DNA from: CAILZL01 sp963748005
Lineage (GTDB): Bacteria; Pseudomonadota; Gammaproteobacteria; Steroidobacterales; Steroidobacteraceae
Direction: 5' to 3'
Length of the DNA: 64,000 nucleotides
NCBI GenBank assembly: GCA_963748005.1
Contig: CAVVHH010000002.1
Span: 1,178,001-1,242,000, forward strand
Shown piece by piece: positions 7,491-15,353 of this stretch. A program made the position numbers and the translations under genes. The notes under the pieces are model-generated. The model searched no databases. It saw nothing but the letters and a program-made list of their open reading frames with translations, and was not told where the DNA came from. Numbering within the stretch: position 1 is the stretch's first letter; each line of letters begins with the position of its first letter.

Positions 7491-9389
7491 TTGCAGTCCA
7501 CTGTGACAGCCGACACACTCAACCTCCTTTATCCAACCCTCACGAAACCCTTGGCAGCACATCCGCCTCGAACCGCACAAGCCACCCCCCAGATCAAGCG
7601 CGGCTTTCTTGGGGTATTTGCCTACAGTAGCCGGGCGCTGCAGCTGGTGTGGACCACCAGCAAACCACTAACCCTGGCACTGGCCGCGCTGACCCTGGCG
7701 GCCGGTATCCTGCCGGCCGGAGTCGCCTATGTGGGTGCGCGCATCGTCGATGCGGTGGTCGCCGCCATGAACAACGGCGGCGATGTTGCGCGACAGTGGG
7801 TACTGGAACTGGTATTGCTGGAAGCGCTGCTGGTCGCCGTGCTCGCCGGCACGCAACGCGGCCTGTCGTTGTGCCAGTCATTATTGCGTGTGCAGCTGGG
7901 CCAGCGCGTGAATGTGATGATTCTGGAGAAAGCGCTGACGCTGGATCTGACACAGTTCGAAGACAGCGAGTTCTACGACAAGCTCACCCGCGCGCGTCGC
8001 GAAGCCTCCATGCGTCCGCTGTCATTGGTGATGCGCACCTTCGGCCTGATCCAGAATCTGATCTCGCTGCTCAGCTACGCCTCACTGCTGGTGCAGTTTT
8101 CGGTATGGGCACTGGCCATCCTGTTGTGCTCGGGTCTGCCGGCCTTCATCGCCGAAACCAAATTTTCCGGCGATGCTTTTCGCCTGTTTCGCTGGCGCTC
8201 GCCCGAAACCCGCATGCAGAACTATCTGGAAACCGTCATCGCTCGCGAGGATCACGCCAAGGAAGTGAAGCTGTTCGAGCTCGGGCCGTTGTTGCTGGAT
8301 CGCTACCAGCAGATCTTCCACAAGCTGTACAAGGCCGATCGTGATCTGACCATCCGCCGCGACACCTGGGGTTTCTTTCTGGGCTTGATTGCCACCGCTG
8401 CGCTGTATGGTGCGTATGCCTGGATTGCGCTGAGCGCCGTTGCGCAGCGCATCACACTGGGTCAGATGACCATGTATCTGATGTTGTTTCGTCAGGGACA
8501 ATCAGCAGTGTCTGCAAGCCTGTCGGCGGTCGGCGGCATGTACGAAGACAACCTGTATCTGTCCACGCTGTATGAATATCTGGAAACTCCCACCGCACCT
8601 GTCACTGGTCAGCGCACCGTCGGCACCGTGGCTGCGGATGGCATTCGCTTCGAACACGTGAGCTTCACTTATCCGGGCGCAGAGGAACCGGCGCTGGTGG
8701 ATATCAATCTGCACATTCGTCAAGGCGAATCGCTGGCGCTGGTCGGCGAGAATGGCTCCGGCAAAACCACGCTGATCAAGTTGCTGACACGCCTGTACAC
8801 CCCCGACAGTGGCCGCATCGTGCTCGATGGCGTTGATCTGCAGGACTGGGACGAATCCACGCTGCGCCGCCGGGTCGGGGTGATCTTCCAGGACTTTGCA
8901 CGATATCAACTGATGCTCGGCGAAAACATTGGCGCCGGTGATGTACGTCGTTTTGATGATGAGGCAGAGTGGCGCAAAGCTGCCGAACAGGGCATGGCCG
9001 CACCATTGATCGAGTCAATGCCCGCCGGTTACCAGACACAACTCGGCAAGTGGTTCAAGGAGGGACGCGAATTATCCGGCGGTCAGTGGCAGAAGATCGC
9101 GCTGTCACGGGCTTTCATGCGCAGTGATGCCGACATTCTGGTGCTGGATGAACCTACTGCGGCCATGGATGCGGGCGCCGAAGCACAGATCTTTGCGCAT
9201 TTCCAGACGCTGACGCGCAATCGCATTGCCATCCTGATCTCGCACCGTTTTTCCACCGTACGCATGGCGGACCAGATTGTGGTGATCCAGCATGGCCGCA
9301 TCATCGAACACGGCAGTCACGAACAACTGATGCAGCTCAATGGTCACTATGCACATCTGTTCTCGTTGCAGGCGCGCGGCTATCAGTAA
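7491..9389 (+). CDS. ABC exporter, fused membrane and ATPase domains
   Basis: 632 residues if the TTG at 7491 is used; GTG 7503 is an equally possible start, and no ATG is available in the first 90 codons. The N-terminal half has several hydrophobic spans (about residues 60-330) of the type I exporter fold. The C-terminal half carries the nucleotide-binding domain: Walker A GENGSGKTT near residue 419, a Q-loop (VIFQDFARYQLM), signature LSGGQWQKIALSRAF, Walker B ILVLDEPTAAMD, and the switch histidine in LISHRF. Half-size exporters of this kind dimerise to move lipids, peptides or drugs outward. The substrate cannot be inferred. Its 3' end overlaps the convergent small gene by seven bases. Confidence 0.87.
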   Translation: MQSTVTADTLNLLYPTLTKPLAAHPPRTAQATPQIKRGFLGVFAYSSRALQLVWTTSKPLTLALAALTLAAGILPAGVAYVGARIVDAVVAAMNNGGDVARQWVLELVLLEALLVAVLAGTQRGLSLCQSLLRVQLGQRVNVMILEKALTLDLTQFEDSEFYDKLTRARREASMRPLSLVMRTFGLIQNLISLLSYASLLVQFSVWALAILLCSGLPAFIAETKFSGDAFRLFRWRSPETRMQNYLETVIAREDHAKEVKLFELGPLLLDRYQQIFHKLYKADRDLTIRRDTWGFFLGLIATAALYGAYAWIALSAVAQRITLGQMTMYLMLFRQGQSAVSASLSAVGGMYEDNLYLSTLYEYLETPTAPVTGQRTVGTVAADGIRFEHVSFTYPGAEEPALVDINLHIRQGESLALVGENGSGKTTLIKLLTRLYTPDSGRIVLDGVDLQDWDESTLRRRVGVIFQDFARYQLMLGENIGAGDVRRFDDEAEWRKAAEQGMAAPLIESMPAGYQTQLGKWFKEGRELSGGQWQKIALSRAFMRSDADILVLDEPTAAMDAGAEAQIFAHFQTLTRNRIAILISHRFSTVRMADQIVVIQHGRIIEHGSHEQLMQLNGHYAHLFSLQARGYQ

Positions 9390-9601
9390 GGCTTGTTTCG
9401 TGAACGGCGTTCGATTGCCGGCTGATTGCGTACAAACGCATAGTCCACGGCGTCGGCTGCTGACCGGCCCTGATCATACAGACTGCGCCAGGCAACCCAG
9501 TCGACATCATCGAGAGTCAGTTGTTGCAGGATATCCGCGTAGTCACGCCGGATCTTGCTGAGCACTTGCTGCTGCCACTGCGGCCAGCTCATCTCTGCCA
9601 T
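9383..9601 (-). CDS. Small protein of unknown function, 72 residues
   Basis: The ATG at 9601 is preceded by a strong GAGGAG six bases upstream, which fixes the start inside a longer open frame. Sequence MAEMSWPQWQQQVLSKIRRDYADI, then LTLDDVDWVAWRSLYDQGRSAADAVDYAF, is rich in tryptophan and acidic residues, predicted helical, with no signal or membrane segment. The C-terminus is basic (ERRSRNKPY). It is the last of three consecutive minus-strand genes of unknown function (219, 127 and 72 residues), which may form an operon. The function is unknown. Confidence 0.65.
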   Translation of the reverse strand: MAEMSWPQWQQQVLSKIRRDYADILQQLTLDDVDWVAWRSLYDQGRSAADAVDYAFVRNQPAIERRSRNKPY

Positions 9602-9746
9602 GGCGCTCTCCTCATCAGGAGTTTTATCGGACCGTATCGAAGCGAAGCAGTTCAACCGGATGAGCAGGTATTTTGCGCTTGTTTTGTGACAATTCAACGA
9701 GGCGCGCTGTACTCGTTTGACGACAGCCAGAACAAGAAGCAGCCCG

Positions 9747-10130
9747 CTACTTCTTGAACAAATCATTCAATGCCGAACGCGCGGCATCGGCAGCTGTTTG
9801 CTGGCCAGTAACCGCATCGGCCGCAGTATCAGTCTTTGCGAACAAGGCATCCAGCTGCGAACGTGATTTCTGCAAAGTATCCGTTGCCACCGGTCGATAT
9901 GCATCGTGGCGAATTACGAAATAGTCACAGTAATTGGCGCGTTGTTTGTCGCGCACTTCTTCGGCAATGGGTTCGCGACACTGTTTGGCAACAGTGATGT
10001 CGTAAAAGACACACTGCCTACACACGTGCAGTTCTGCGCGGCACTGTCGGCAGATGTCAAAACGCGACAGCGGTAGCGTCAGTTCTGCGAGCGACGCGCC
10101 ACAGTGCCAACATACGGCAGAATGCGACAT
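9747..10130 (-). CDS. Cysteine-rich, probably zinc-binding protein of unknown function
   Basis: 127 residues. Three CxxC pairs (residues 7-10 CWHC, 27-30 CRQC, 37-40 CRQC) plus Cys51 and Cys68 look like one or two zinc ribbons in the first 70 residues, including the block KQCREPIAEEVRDKQRANYC. The C-terminal half is helical and acidic to neutral (SRSQLDALFAKTD, ARSALNDLFKK). No signal peptide. The N-terminal coding region overlaps the end of the upstream gene by 52 bases in a different frame, so the two are probably expressed together. A nucleic-acid or protein-binding adaptor role is possible but not shown. Confidence 0.75.
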   Translation of the reverse strand: MSHSAVCWHCGASLAELTLPLSRFDICRQCRAELHVCRQCVFYDITVAKQCREPIAEEVRDKQRANYCDYFVIRHDAYRPVATDTLQKSRSQLDALFAKTDTAADAVTGQQTAADAARSALNDLFKK

Positions 10131-10738
10131 CCGCGACCTCGGGCCTTGAATTGCTGCATACCGGGCTGGCCGGACTCGTTACGCGGTTCGATGCCGGCGC
10201 TCAGTTCATTCAATGAGGCCATTTCCGCCAGGCGCATTTCATCCACCAGATCCACACCCGCACCCAGCAACTCCACCATGCCGATCACGCCGTGACCAGC
10301 GTAGTAGAGCTCTGCAAGATCCACGGCGCCGTCGTCCAGCTCGACACGTGACGCCTCGCCACCCAGAATGCCGCGAGTCGTCAGCAGGTAAAACCGCACC
10401 TGATCTGTTTTCGGCATGGGGTAAGTATCGACGCGGACACATTGCGCCTCTGCTCGCCCGGCAACCTGCAGCATTTTCGCCGCAGCAGCGCGGACATCCG
10501 GATGCAGACCGCAACCAATCACGCCCTCACCATCGCTCAGATACACGCTGACCGAACCGTCCGCCAGCACCACCAGCGAAGCCACCACATCGGCAATGCC
10601 CAGTTCCATCATGACGCCCCAGACGGTGGGACACTCATTCGCATTCAGGCCGATATCCCCAGGCACAATCGCCAGAACGCCGGCACGCAGCATTGCGGCC
10701 ATTCTGGCGGGATGCAAAGGAATGTCGGCTTGCTTCAT
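10079..10738 (-). CDS. Conserved-looking cytoplasmic protein of unknown function
   Basis: 219 residues from ATG 10738 (MKQADIPLHPARMAAML). The frame runs upstream to 10852, but that part is cysteine/arginine-rich and unlike a coding start. The body has the look of an alpha/beta domain: VVASLVVLADGSVSVYLSDGEGVIGCG, then QCVRVDTYPMPKTDQVRFYLLTTRG, then a helix with DLAELYYAGHGVIGMVELLG. No catalytic motif that I can name. It overlaps the following zinc-ribbon gene by 52 bases, a long overlap that suggests stable co-inheritance. It diverges from kup with a 225-base gap. Confidence 0.72.
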   Translation of the reverse strand: MKQADIPLHPARMAAMLRAGVLAIVPGDIGLNANECPTVWGVMMELGIADVVASLVVLADGSVSVYLSDGEGVIGCGLHPDVRAAAAKMLQVAGRAEAQCVRVDTYPMPKTDQVRFYLLTTRGILGGEASRVELDDGAVDLAELYYAGHGVIGMVELLGAGVDLVDEMRLAEMASLNELSAGIEPRNESGQPGMQQFKARGRGCRILPYVGTVARRSQN

Positions 10739-10877
10739 ATGCTGTTTTTCGGAAAATTCAGGTCGGCGGGCGCGAGTGTGAAGACAACCGTCGCGGGCTA
10801 CAAGCACTGACGCACATTGACGACGTGCCACGGGCATTTCCTTGCGAAGCATCCTTATCAGGGTCCATACCAGGTTT

Positions 10878-10906
10878 TTGAGCCAACGCGTATAAAGGTA
10901 CTATAT
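10878..10906 (+). promoter_or_regulatory. Possible sigma-70 promoter for kup
   Basis: TTGAGC at 10878-10883 and CTATAT at 10901-10906, 17 bases apart, lie about 60 bases before the kup start in an AT-rich patch. Each hexamer matches the consensus only partly; this is a candidate by pattern only. Confidence 0.35.
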
Positions 10907-10935
10907 CCTTCGGGAAATTTGGCGCCAATCAGCGC

Positions 10936-10963
10936 AAAGGACGTGGCCTACGCCACGCAGTTC
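10936..10963 (+). promoter_or_regulatory. Shine-Dalgarno plus hairpin upstream of the kup start
   Basis: AAAGGA at 10936-10941 is 22 bases from the kup ATG, too far for normal use. Between them CGTGGC (10942-10947), loop CTAC, GCCACG (10952-10957) forms a perfect 6-base-pair hairpin. If folded, the remaining spacing is six bases, which is optimal. This both supports ATG 10964 as the start and suggests a structured ribosome binding site. Confidence 0.45.
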
Positions 10964-12886
10964 ATGAACCCAGACTCTGCAGCATCAAGTCCTGCCTCCG
11001 CACCACACTCAGACACGCAGTCCAGCCACAGCGGTGATCCACGCACCCTGATGCTGGGTGCGCTGGGCGTGGTCTTCGGCGATATTGGCACCAGTCCCCT
11101 GTACGCCCTGCGCGAATGCTTTCATGCCCATCCGGAGATCGCCATGAACAGCGCCAATATCTTCGGCGTACTGTCCCTGGTGTTCTGGTCACTATTGCTG
11201 ATCATTGCCGTCAAGTACGTCGGCATTGTGATGCGCGCCGACAACAAGGGTGAAGGCGGCGTACTGGCCCTGAGCACGCTGCTGGTCAGCGCTTCACAAA
11301 ACTGGCGGCTGTGGACGCCGGTGGCGGCGCTGGGGTTGTTCGGTGCTGCATTGTTTCTGGGTGATGGCTTCATCACCCCGGCTATCTCGGTGCTTAGCGC
11401 CATGGAAGGCATCAGCGTCGTGTCGTCGGAGTTCGAACGCTTCATCGTACCGGGATCAATACTCATCCTGACAGTGCTGTTTGTAGTCCAGAAACACGGT
11501 ACCGGCGCCATAGGCCGCGCCTTCGGCCCCATCATGATGGGGTGGTTCCTTACCCTGGCAGTACTGGGTCTGGTGTCGATATTCAGAACTCCAGAGATAC
11601 TCAAGGCACTCAGCCCGCACTATGCCGTGGAGTTTTTTCTCAACAACGGCTGGGCCGGGTTTGTCACCCTTTCGTCGGTGTTCCTGGCTATTACCGGCGG
11701 CGAAGCCTTGTATGCGGATATGGGCCACTTTGGCCGTATGCCGATTCGCAATGCCTGGTTTATCGTTGTCCTGCCCGCCTTGATCCTCAACTATCTTGGG
11801 CAAGGCGCCCTGCTGCTGCGCAACCCGGAGACCATCAGCAATCCATTCTACTTGCTGGCGCCCACCTGGGCTCTGCCCATCATGATCGTGATGGCCACCG
11901 CTGCCACCGTCATTGCTTCCCAAGCCCTGATATCAGGGGTCTTTTCGGTGGCGCGCCAGGCTATCAATCTTGGCTACCTGCCACGCCTGAAGGTGAGGCA
12001 CTCCTCCGAAGACGAAATAGGACAAGTCTATCTGCCGTCCATCAACTGGCTGCTGTTTACCGGCACCGTGTTACTGGTGGTGAGCTTTGGATCTTCAGGC
12101 GCACTGGCCAATGCCTATGGAATCGCCGTATCAGGCAGCATGGTGATGGTCAGCGTCATGCTGATCCTGCTGCTGCGTTCAGTTAAGTGGCGACTGCATC
12201 GGCTGATCAGCGCCACGCTGATGATCACTGCCTTCATCGAGCTGTGCTTCTTCATTGCCAACATGATGAAGTTCTTCAGCGGCGGCTGGCTGCCGCTGGC
12301 TGTCGGCGCCGGCGCATATCTGTTGATGAGCACCTGGCACGAGGGTCGCAAGAATCTGAACTGGCTGCTGACCACGCAGCAGGTTTCGACTCGCGAGTTC
12401 CTCAGTTCGCTGGAGAAAGATCCGCCGCGCCGCGCGCCTGGCACGGCGGTATACATGGTCAGCGAAGCCAGCGGCATTCCACGTGCGCTCACCCAGAACC
12501 TGCGTTTCAATGGCGTGCTGCACGAACGCAACTTGCTGTTCACTTTTACCAGCGCCGACGTGCCCAGCATCCCTGCCGAAGAACGCGTCACGGTGCAGAC
12601 CATCGCGCCCGGACTGTACCGCGTAATTGCCCGTTACGGCTTCATGGAAACACCCAGCATCATCAACGCCCTGCGCGCAGCGGATGACAAGGGCCTGGAG
12701 TACCGGCCCGACGAGACCACCTATGTGGTCGGACGGGAAAATCCGCTGATTACCACCGGCCCCGGCATGCCAATGTGGCGCAAACGGTTGTTCGCCATCA
12801 TGGGTCGTAATGCGCAACTGGCCGCGGTGCATTTCGGGGTGCCGGCACATCGGGTGATCGAGATTGGCAGTCAAGTCCGCTTGTAG
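10964..12886 (+). CDS. kup: Low-affinity potassium uptake protein Kup
   Basis: 640 residues, near the usual length for the KUP/HAK/KT family. The family signature LGALGVVFGDIGTSPLYAL is at residues about 30-48. About twelve hydrophobic spans follow, up to roughly residue 460, including the conserved ADNKGEGGVLAL loop and the GGEALYADMGHFG segment. A cytoplasmic C-terminal domain of about 150 residues ends the protein. It imports potassium in symport with protons across the inner membrane. The open frame extends upstream to 10817, but ATG 10964 is the start consistent with the family and with the upstream hairpin-spaced ribosome site. It stands alone, followed after 96 bases by ppa. Confidence 0.95.
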   Translation: MNPDSAASSPASAPHSDTQSSHSGDPRTLMLGALGVVFGDIGTSPLYALRECFHAHPEIAMNSANIFGVLSLVFWSLLLIIAVKYVGIVMRADNKGEGGVLALSTLLVSASQNWRLWTPVAALGLFGAALFLGDGFITPAISVLSAMEGISVVSSEFERFIVPGSILILTVLFVVQKHGTGAIGRAFGPIMMGWFLTLAVLGLVSIFRTPEILKALSPHYAVEFFLNNGWAGFVTLSSVFLAITGGEALYADMGHFGRMPIRNAWFIVVLPALILNYLGQGALLLRNPETISNPFYLLAPTWALPIMIVMATAATVIASQALISGVFSVARQAINLGYLPRLKVRHSSEDEIGQVYLPSINWLLFTGTVLLVVSFGSSGALANAYGIAVSGSMVMVSVMLILLLRSVKWRLHRLISATLMITAFIELCFFIANMMKFFSGGWLPLAVGAGAYLLMSTWHEGRKNLNWLLTTQQVSTREFLSSLEKDPPRRAPGTAVYMVSEASGIPRALTQNLRFNGVLHERNLLFTFTSADVPSIPAEERVTVQTIAPGLYRVIARYGFMETPSIINALRAADDKGLEYRPDETTYVVGRENPLITTGPGMPMWRKRLFAIMGRNAQLAAVHFGVPAHRVIEIGSQVRL

Positions 12887-12982
12887 TCATCTCGATTTGA
12901 TCGGGTCTGTGTAGAATGCGCGCCCCCGATTTCCCGAGGGTGGCGCTGCCGCCCGCCTACTTAACTGCAGCAGAGGTTTCCC

Positions 12983-13513
12983 ATGGGTCTGGATCTGGTA
13001 ACGCCCGGCGACAAAGCACCGGACATTTTCAACGTCATCATCGAGATTCCGATGAACGCCGACCCGATCAAGTATGAAGTGGACAAGGAAAGCGGCGCCG
13101 TGTTCGTGGATCGCTTCATGGGTACGGCCATGCACTATCCCTGTAACTATGGCTACGTACCGCACACCATTGCAGACGATGGCGATCCGGTGGATGTGCT
13201 GGTGATGACACCCTATCCGTTGTTTCCCGGCGTGGTGGTGCGCTGCCGCCCGCTGGGCGTCCTGAAAATGGTTGATGAAGCGGGCGGCGACGCCAAGGTA
13301 CTGGCCGTGCCGGACAACAAGATCCTGCCCATCTACAACCACTGGAAGTCCTACCTGGACATCAACGAACATCGCCTGACGCCCATCCAGCACTTTTTTG
13401 AACACTACAAGGATCTGGAAAAAGGCAAGTGGGTCAAGGTTGAAGGCTGGGGTGGTGTGGATGACGCCAAGGCCGAGATTGTCGACGGCATCAAGCGTTA
13501 TCAGGGCAAGTAG
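12983..13513 (+). CDS. ppa: Inorganic pyrophosphatase
   Basis: 176 residues, the length of soluble family I bacterial enzymes. AGAGG precedes the ATG. The acidic metal site is visible as DDGDPVDVLV (residues about 63-72), with further conserved segments ESGAVFVDRFM, YPCNYGYVPHT and the late VKVEGWGG. It hydrolyses pyrophosphate to two phosphates in the cytoplasm and pulls biosynthetic reactions forward, including the ADP-glucose synthesis encoded by glgC in this window. It is a single gene with hairpin structure after its stop and is convergent with glk. Confidence 0.96.
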   Translation: MGLDLVTPGDKAPDIFNVIIEIPMNADPIKYEVDKESGAVFVDRFMGTAMHYPCNYGYVPHTIADDGDPVDVLVMTPYPLFPGVVVRCRPLGVLKMVDEAGGDAKVLAVPDNKILPIYNHWKSYLDINEHRLTPIQHFFEHYKDLEKGKWVKVEGWGGVDDAKAEIVDGIKRYQGK

Positions 13514-13525
13514 TCAGCATGAACA

Positions 13526-13542
13526 GGGGCGCGTTGCGCCCC
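13526..13542. terminator. GC-rich hairpin between convergent ppa and glk
   Basis: GGGGCGC (13526-13532), loop GTT, GCGCCCC (13536-13542) is a perfect 7-base-pair stem placed 13 bases after the ppa stop and 8 bases before the end of glk. It may end transcription from both sides, though T runs are lacking. Confidence 0.5.
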
Positions 13543-13549
13543 GCTGTCA

Positions 13550-14527
13550 TTAACCCAGCGATTCGAGGCGCGCACCCGGGCTGGTAAAAGAATGCGCCAG
13601 ACCGACAAAAGCCGGTTGTGCGCTGTTGATCACGAATACCGGCACGGGCCGCAGATATTCCACGAAGCGCCCCTTGCCTTCAAAACGGCGCCGGAAGGTG
13701 GAGTGCGCGAAATGTTCGCCGAGGCGCGGCACGATGCCGCCGCCCACATAGACCGCGTGCGTCGCGCCCAGCGTCAGCACCAGGTTGCCAGCCATGCTGC
13801 CCAGCAGGCCGCAGAACATTTCCAGCGCTTCAGTGCACTGCGAGCAACTCTCGTTCAGACCGCGGTCGGTCACATCTGCGGCCTGGTAGGTCTGCACCGC
13901 CACGCCATCCAGTTCACACAGCGCCGTGTACAGATTCACCAGGCCCGGACCCGACAGCACGCGCTCGGCCGACACATGGTCAAAACGTCGCCATAGCTGC
14001 CGCAACACCGCCGCCTCACGGTCATTGCCCGGCGCGAGACTGACATGGCCGCCTTCGCCCTGCAGTGGCAGCCAGTGCTCGCCGGAATGAATAAGGCCCG
14101 ATACACCCAGGCCCGTGCCGGCGCCGAGCAAGGCAATGGGCGCTTCGGAAGCATGCTTGATGCCGCCCACCTGACGCAATTCGTGTTCGGGCAAATGCCG
14201 GATGGCCATGGCCAGCGCCGTGAAGTCATTGAGCACGATCAGACGCCGCCAGTTCAATTTCTGGCGCAGCCCGCTAACACTGAAACGCCAGCTGTGATTG
14301 GTCATGCTCACCTGATCGCCAGACAGGGCAGAGGCAATGGCCAACGCAGCTTCTTCCACCGGGCGACGCTCGCCGACACTTTGCAGATAGTGCGCCACGG
14401 CGTCCTCGATGTGCGGATAGTCGGCGCAACGCAGTTGCCGTTCATCGTGCACGGAGAAGCCTTCACACAGCGCAAAGCGCGCGTTGGTGCCGCCGATATC
14501 TGCCAGTAATCGCAGGGGTTTGCTCAT
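13550..14527 (-). CDS. glk: Glucokinase
   Basis: 325 residues of the bacterial Glk (non-ROK) family. Near the N-terminus LLADIGGTNARFAL is the phosphate-binding loop, LNDFTALA holds the catalytic aspartate around residue 100, and GAGTGLGVSGL and GEGGHVSLAP are the other conserved glucose and ATP contacts. It phosphorylates glucose with ATP to glucose 6-phosphate in the cytoplasm, feeding zwf. Its start codon overlaps the stop of pgl by four bases (ATGA type), so it is the last gene of the zwf-pgl-glk group and translationally coupled. Confidence 0.95.
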   Translation of the reverse strand: MSKPLRLLADIGGTNARFALCEGFSVHDERQLRCADYPHIEDAVAHYLQSVGERRPVEEAALAIASALSGDQVSMTNHSWRFSVSGLRQKLNWRRLIVLNDFTALAMAIRHLPEHELRQVGGIKHASEAPIALLGAGTGLGVSGLIHSGEHWLPLQGEGGHVSLAPGNDREAAVLRQLWRRFDHVSAERVLSGPGLVNLYTALCELDGVAVQTYQAADVTDRGLNESCSQCTEALEMFCGLLGSMAGNLVLTLGATHAVYVGGGIVPRLGEHFAHSTFRRRFEGKGRFVEYLRPVPVFVINSAQPAFVGLAHSFTSPGARLESLG

Positions 14528-15288
14528 GGTGACCAGAACACTTCAATGGGAACGGTTTGTTGATGTAACACGGCGCGCATCGGCAGCGCCGCCGTTGGGC
14601 CATGCGCCTTGGCGGCTTGATATACCGACCACTTCGCCTCACCCTGTATGTGCAGAATGATACGCCGCGCATCCAGCAAGGCACTCAAATTCATGCTGAT
14701 GCGTGCCTGCGGCGCCACCGGCGCCTGCATCGCTACGCAGGCGGGTGGCAACGAGGTATTCATGGCCTGCGCCAGATGTGGCGACGGGTTTGCCGGGGTT
14801 TGGGGAAACAAAGATGCCGTATGGCCATCGTCGCCCATCCCCAGCAACACCACATCAAACGGCCGCTTGATGCGCGCCAGTGAACGCCAGGTCCAGTCGA
14901 CGCCCTGCTCGGGCGTGGCCGCGGTGTTTTTCAACCCGACGAATTGCGCCGCGGCCGCATGCTTCTGCAGCAGTTCGGCACGCACCAGACATTCGTTGCT
15001 GGCCGCATCATGCACATCCACCCAGCGCTCATCGGCGAGGGTGACCCATACCTTGTGCCAGGGCAGCTTCTCGCCGGCCAGCTGATTGAACAGCACCACG
15101 GGCGTCCGCCCACCCGATACCACCAGGCTGGCATGGCCGCGTGTTGCAATGGCTTCCTGCAACTCGACCTGTATCTCACCCGCAAGGGCGCGCGCCAGCG
15201 CATGCGCATCCGGAAATCGATGCTCGGGTGGGTGATGCATGAAGGGTAGTCCAGTGATGTGCCCGGCGTTGATCTTAGAGCCTGTCAT
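14524..15288 (-). CDS. pgl: 6-phosphogluconolactonase
   Basis: 254 residues from ATG 15288, which has GGAA about nine bases upstream; ATG 15240 (MHHPPEHRFPDA) is a shorter alternative closer to usual family lengths. The glucosamine-6-phosphate isomerase/6PGL fold shows as LVVSGGRTPVVLFNQLA, VTLADERWVDVHDAASNE and LLGMGDDGHTASLFP, all close to family consensus. It hydrolyses 6-phosphogluconolactone made by Zwf to 6-phosphogluconate, the substrate of Edd. It lies 65 bases after zwf and overlaps glk by four bases, in line with one operon. Confidence 0.94.
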   Translation of the reverse strand: MTGSKINAGHITGLPFMHHPPEHRFPDAHALARALAGEIQVELQEAIATRGHASLVVSGGRTPVVLFNQLAGEKLPWHKVWVTLADERWVDVHDAASNECLVRAELLQKHAAAAQFVGLKNTAATPEQGVDWTWRSLARIKRPFDVVLLGMGDDGHTASLFPQTPANPSPHLAQAMNTSLPPACVAMQAPVAPQARISMNLSALLDARRIILHIQGEAKWSVYQAAKAHGPTAALPMRAVLHQQTVPIEVFWSP

Positions 15289-15353
15289 CGCGCTATTCCA
15301 TGGCTGGTGGCGAACTCGGCCACATCAATTATCGATGGTACGGCAACACGGCA

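Noticed and set aside
12897..12917. TTGATC and TAGAAT upstream of ppa as a promoter
   Set aside because: The two hexamers are only nine bases apart, too close for a sigma-70 promoter.
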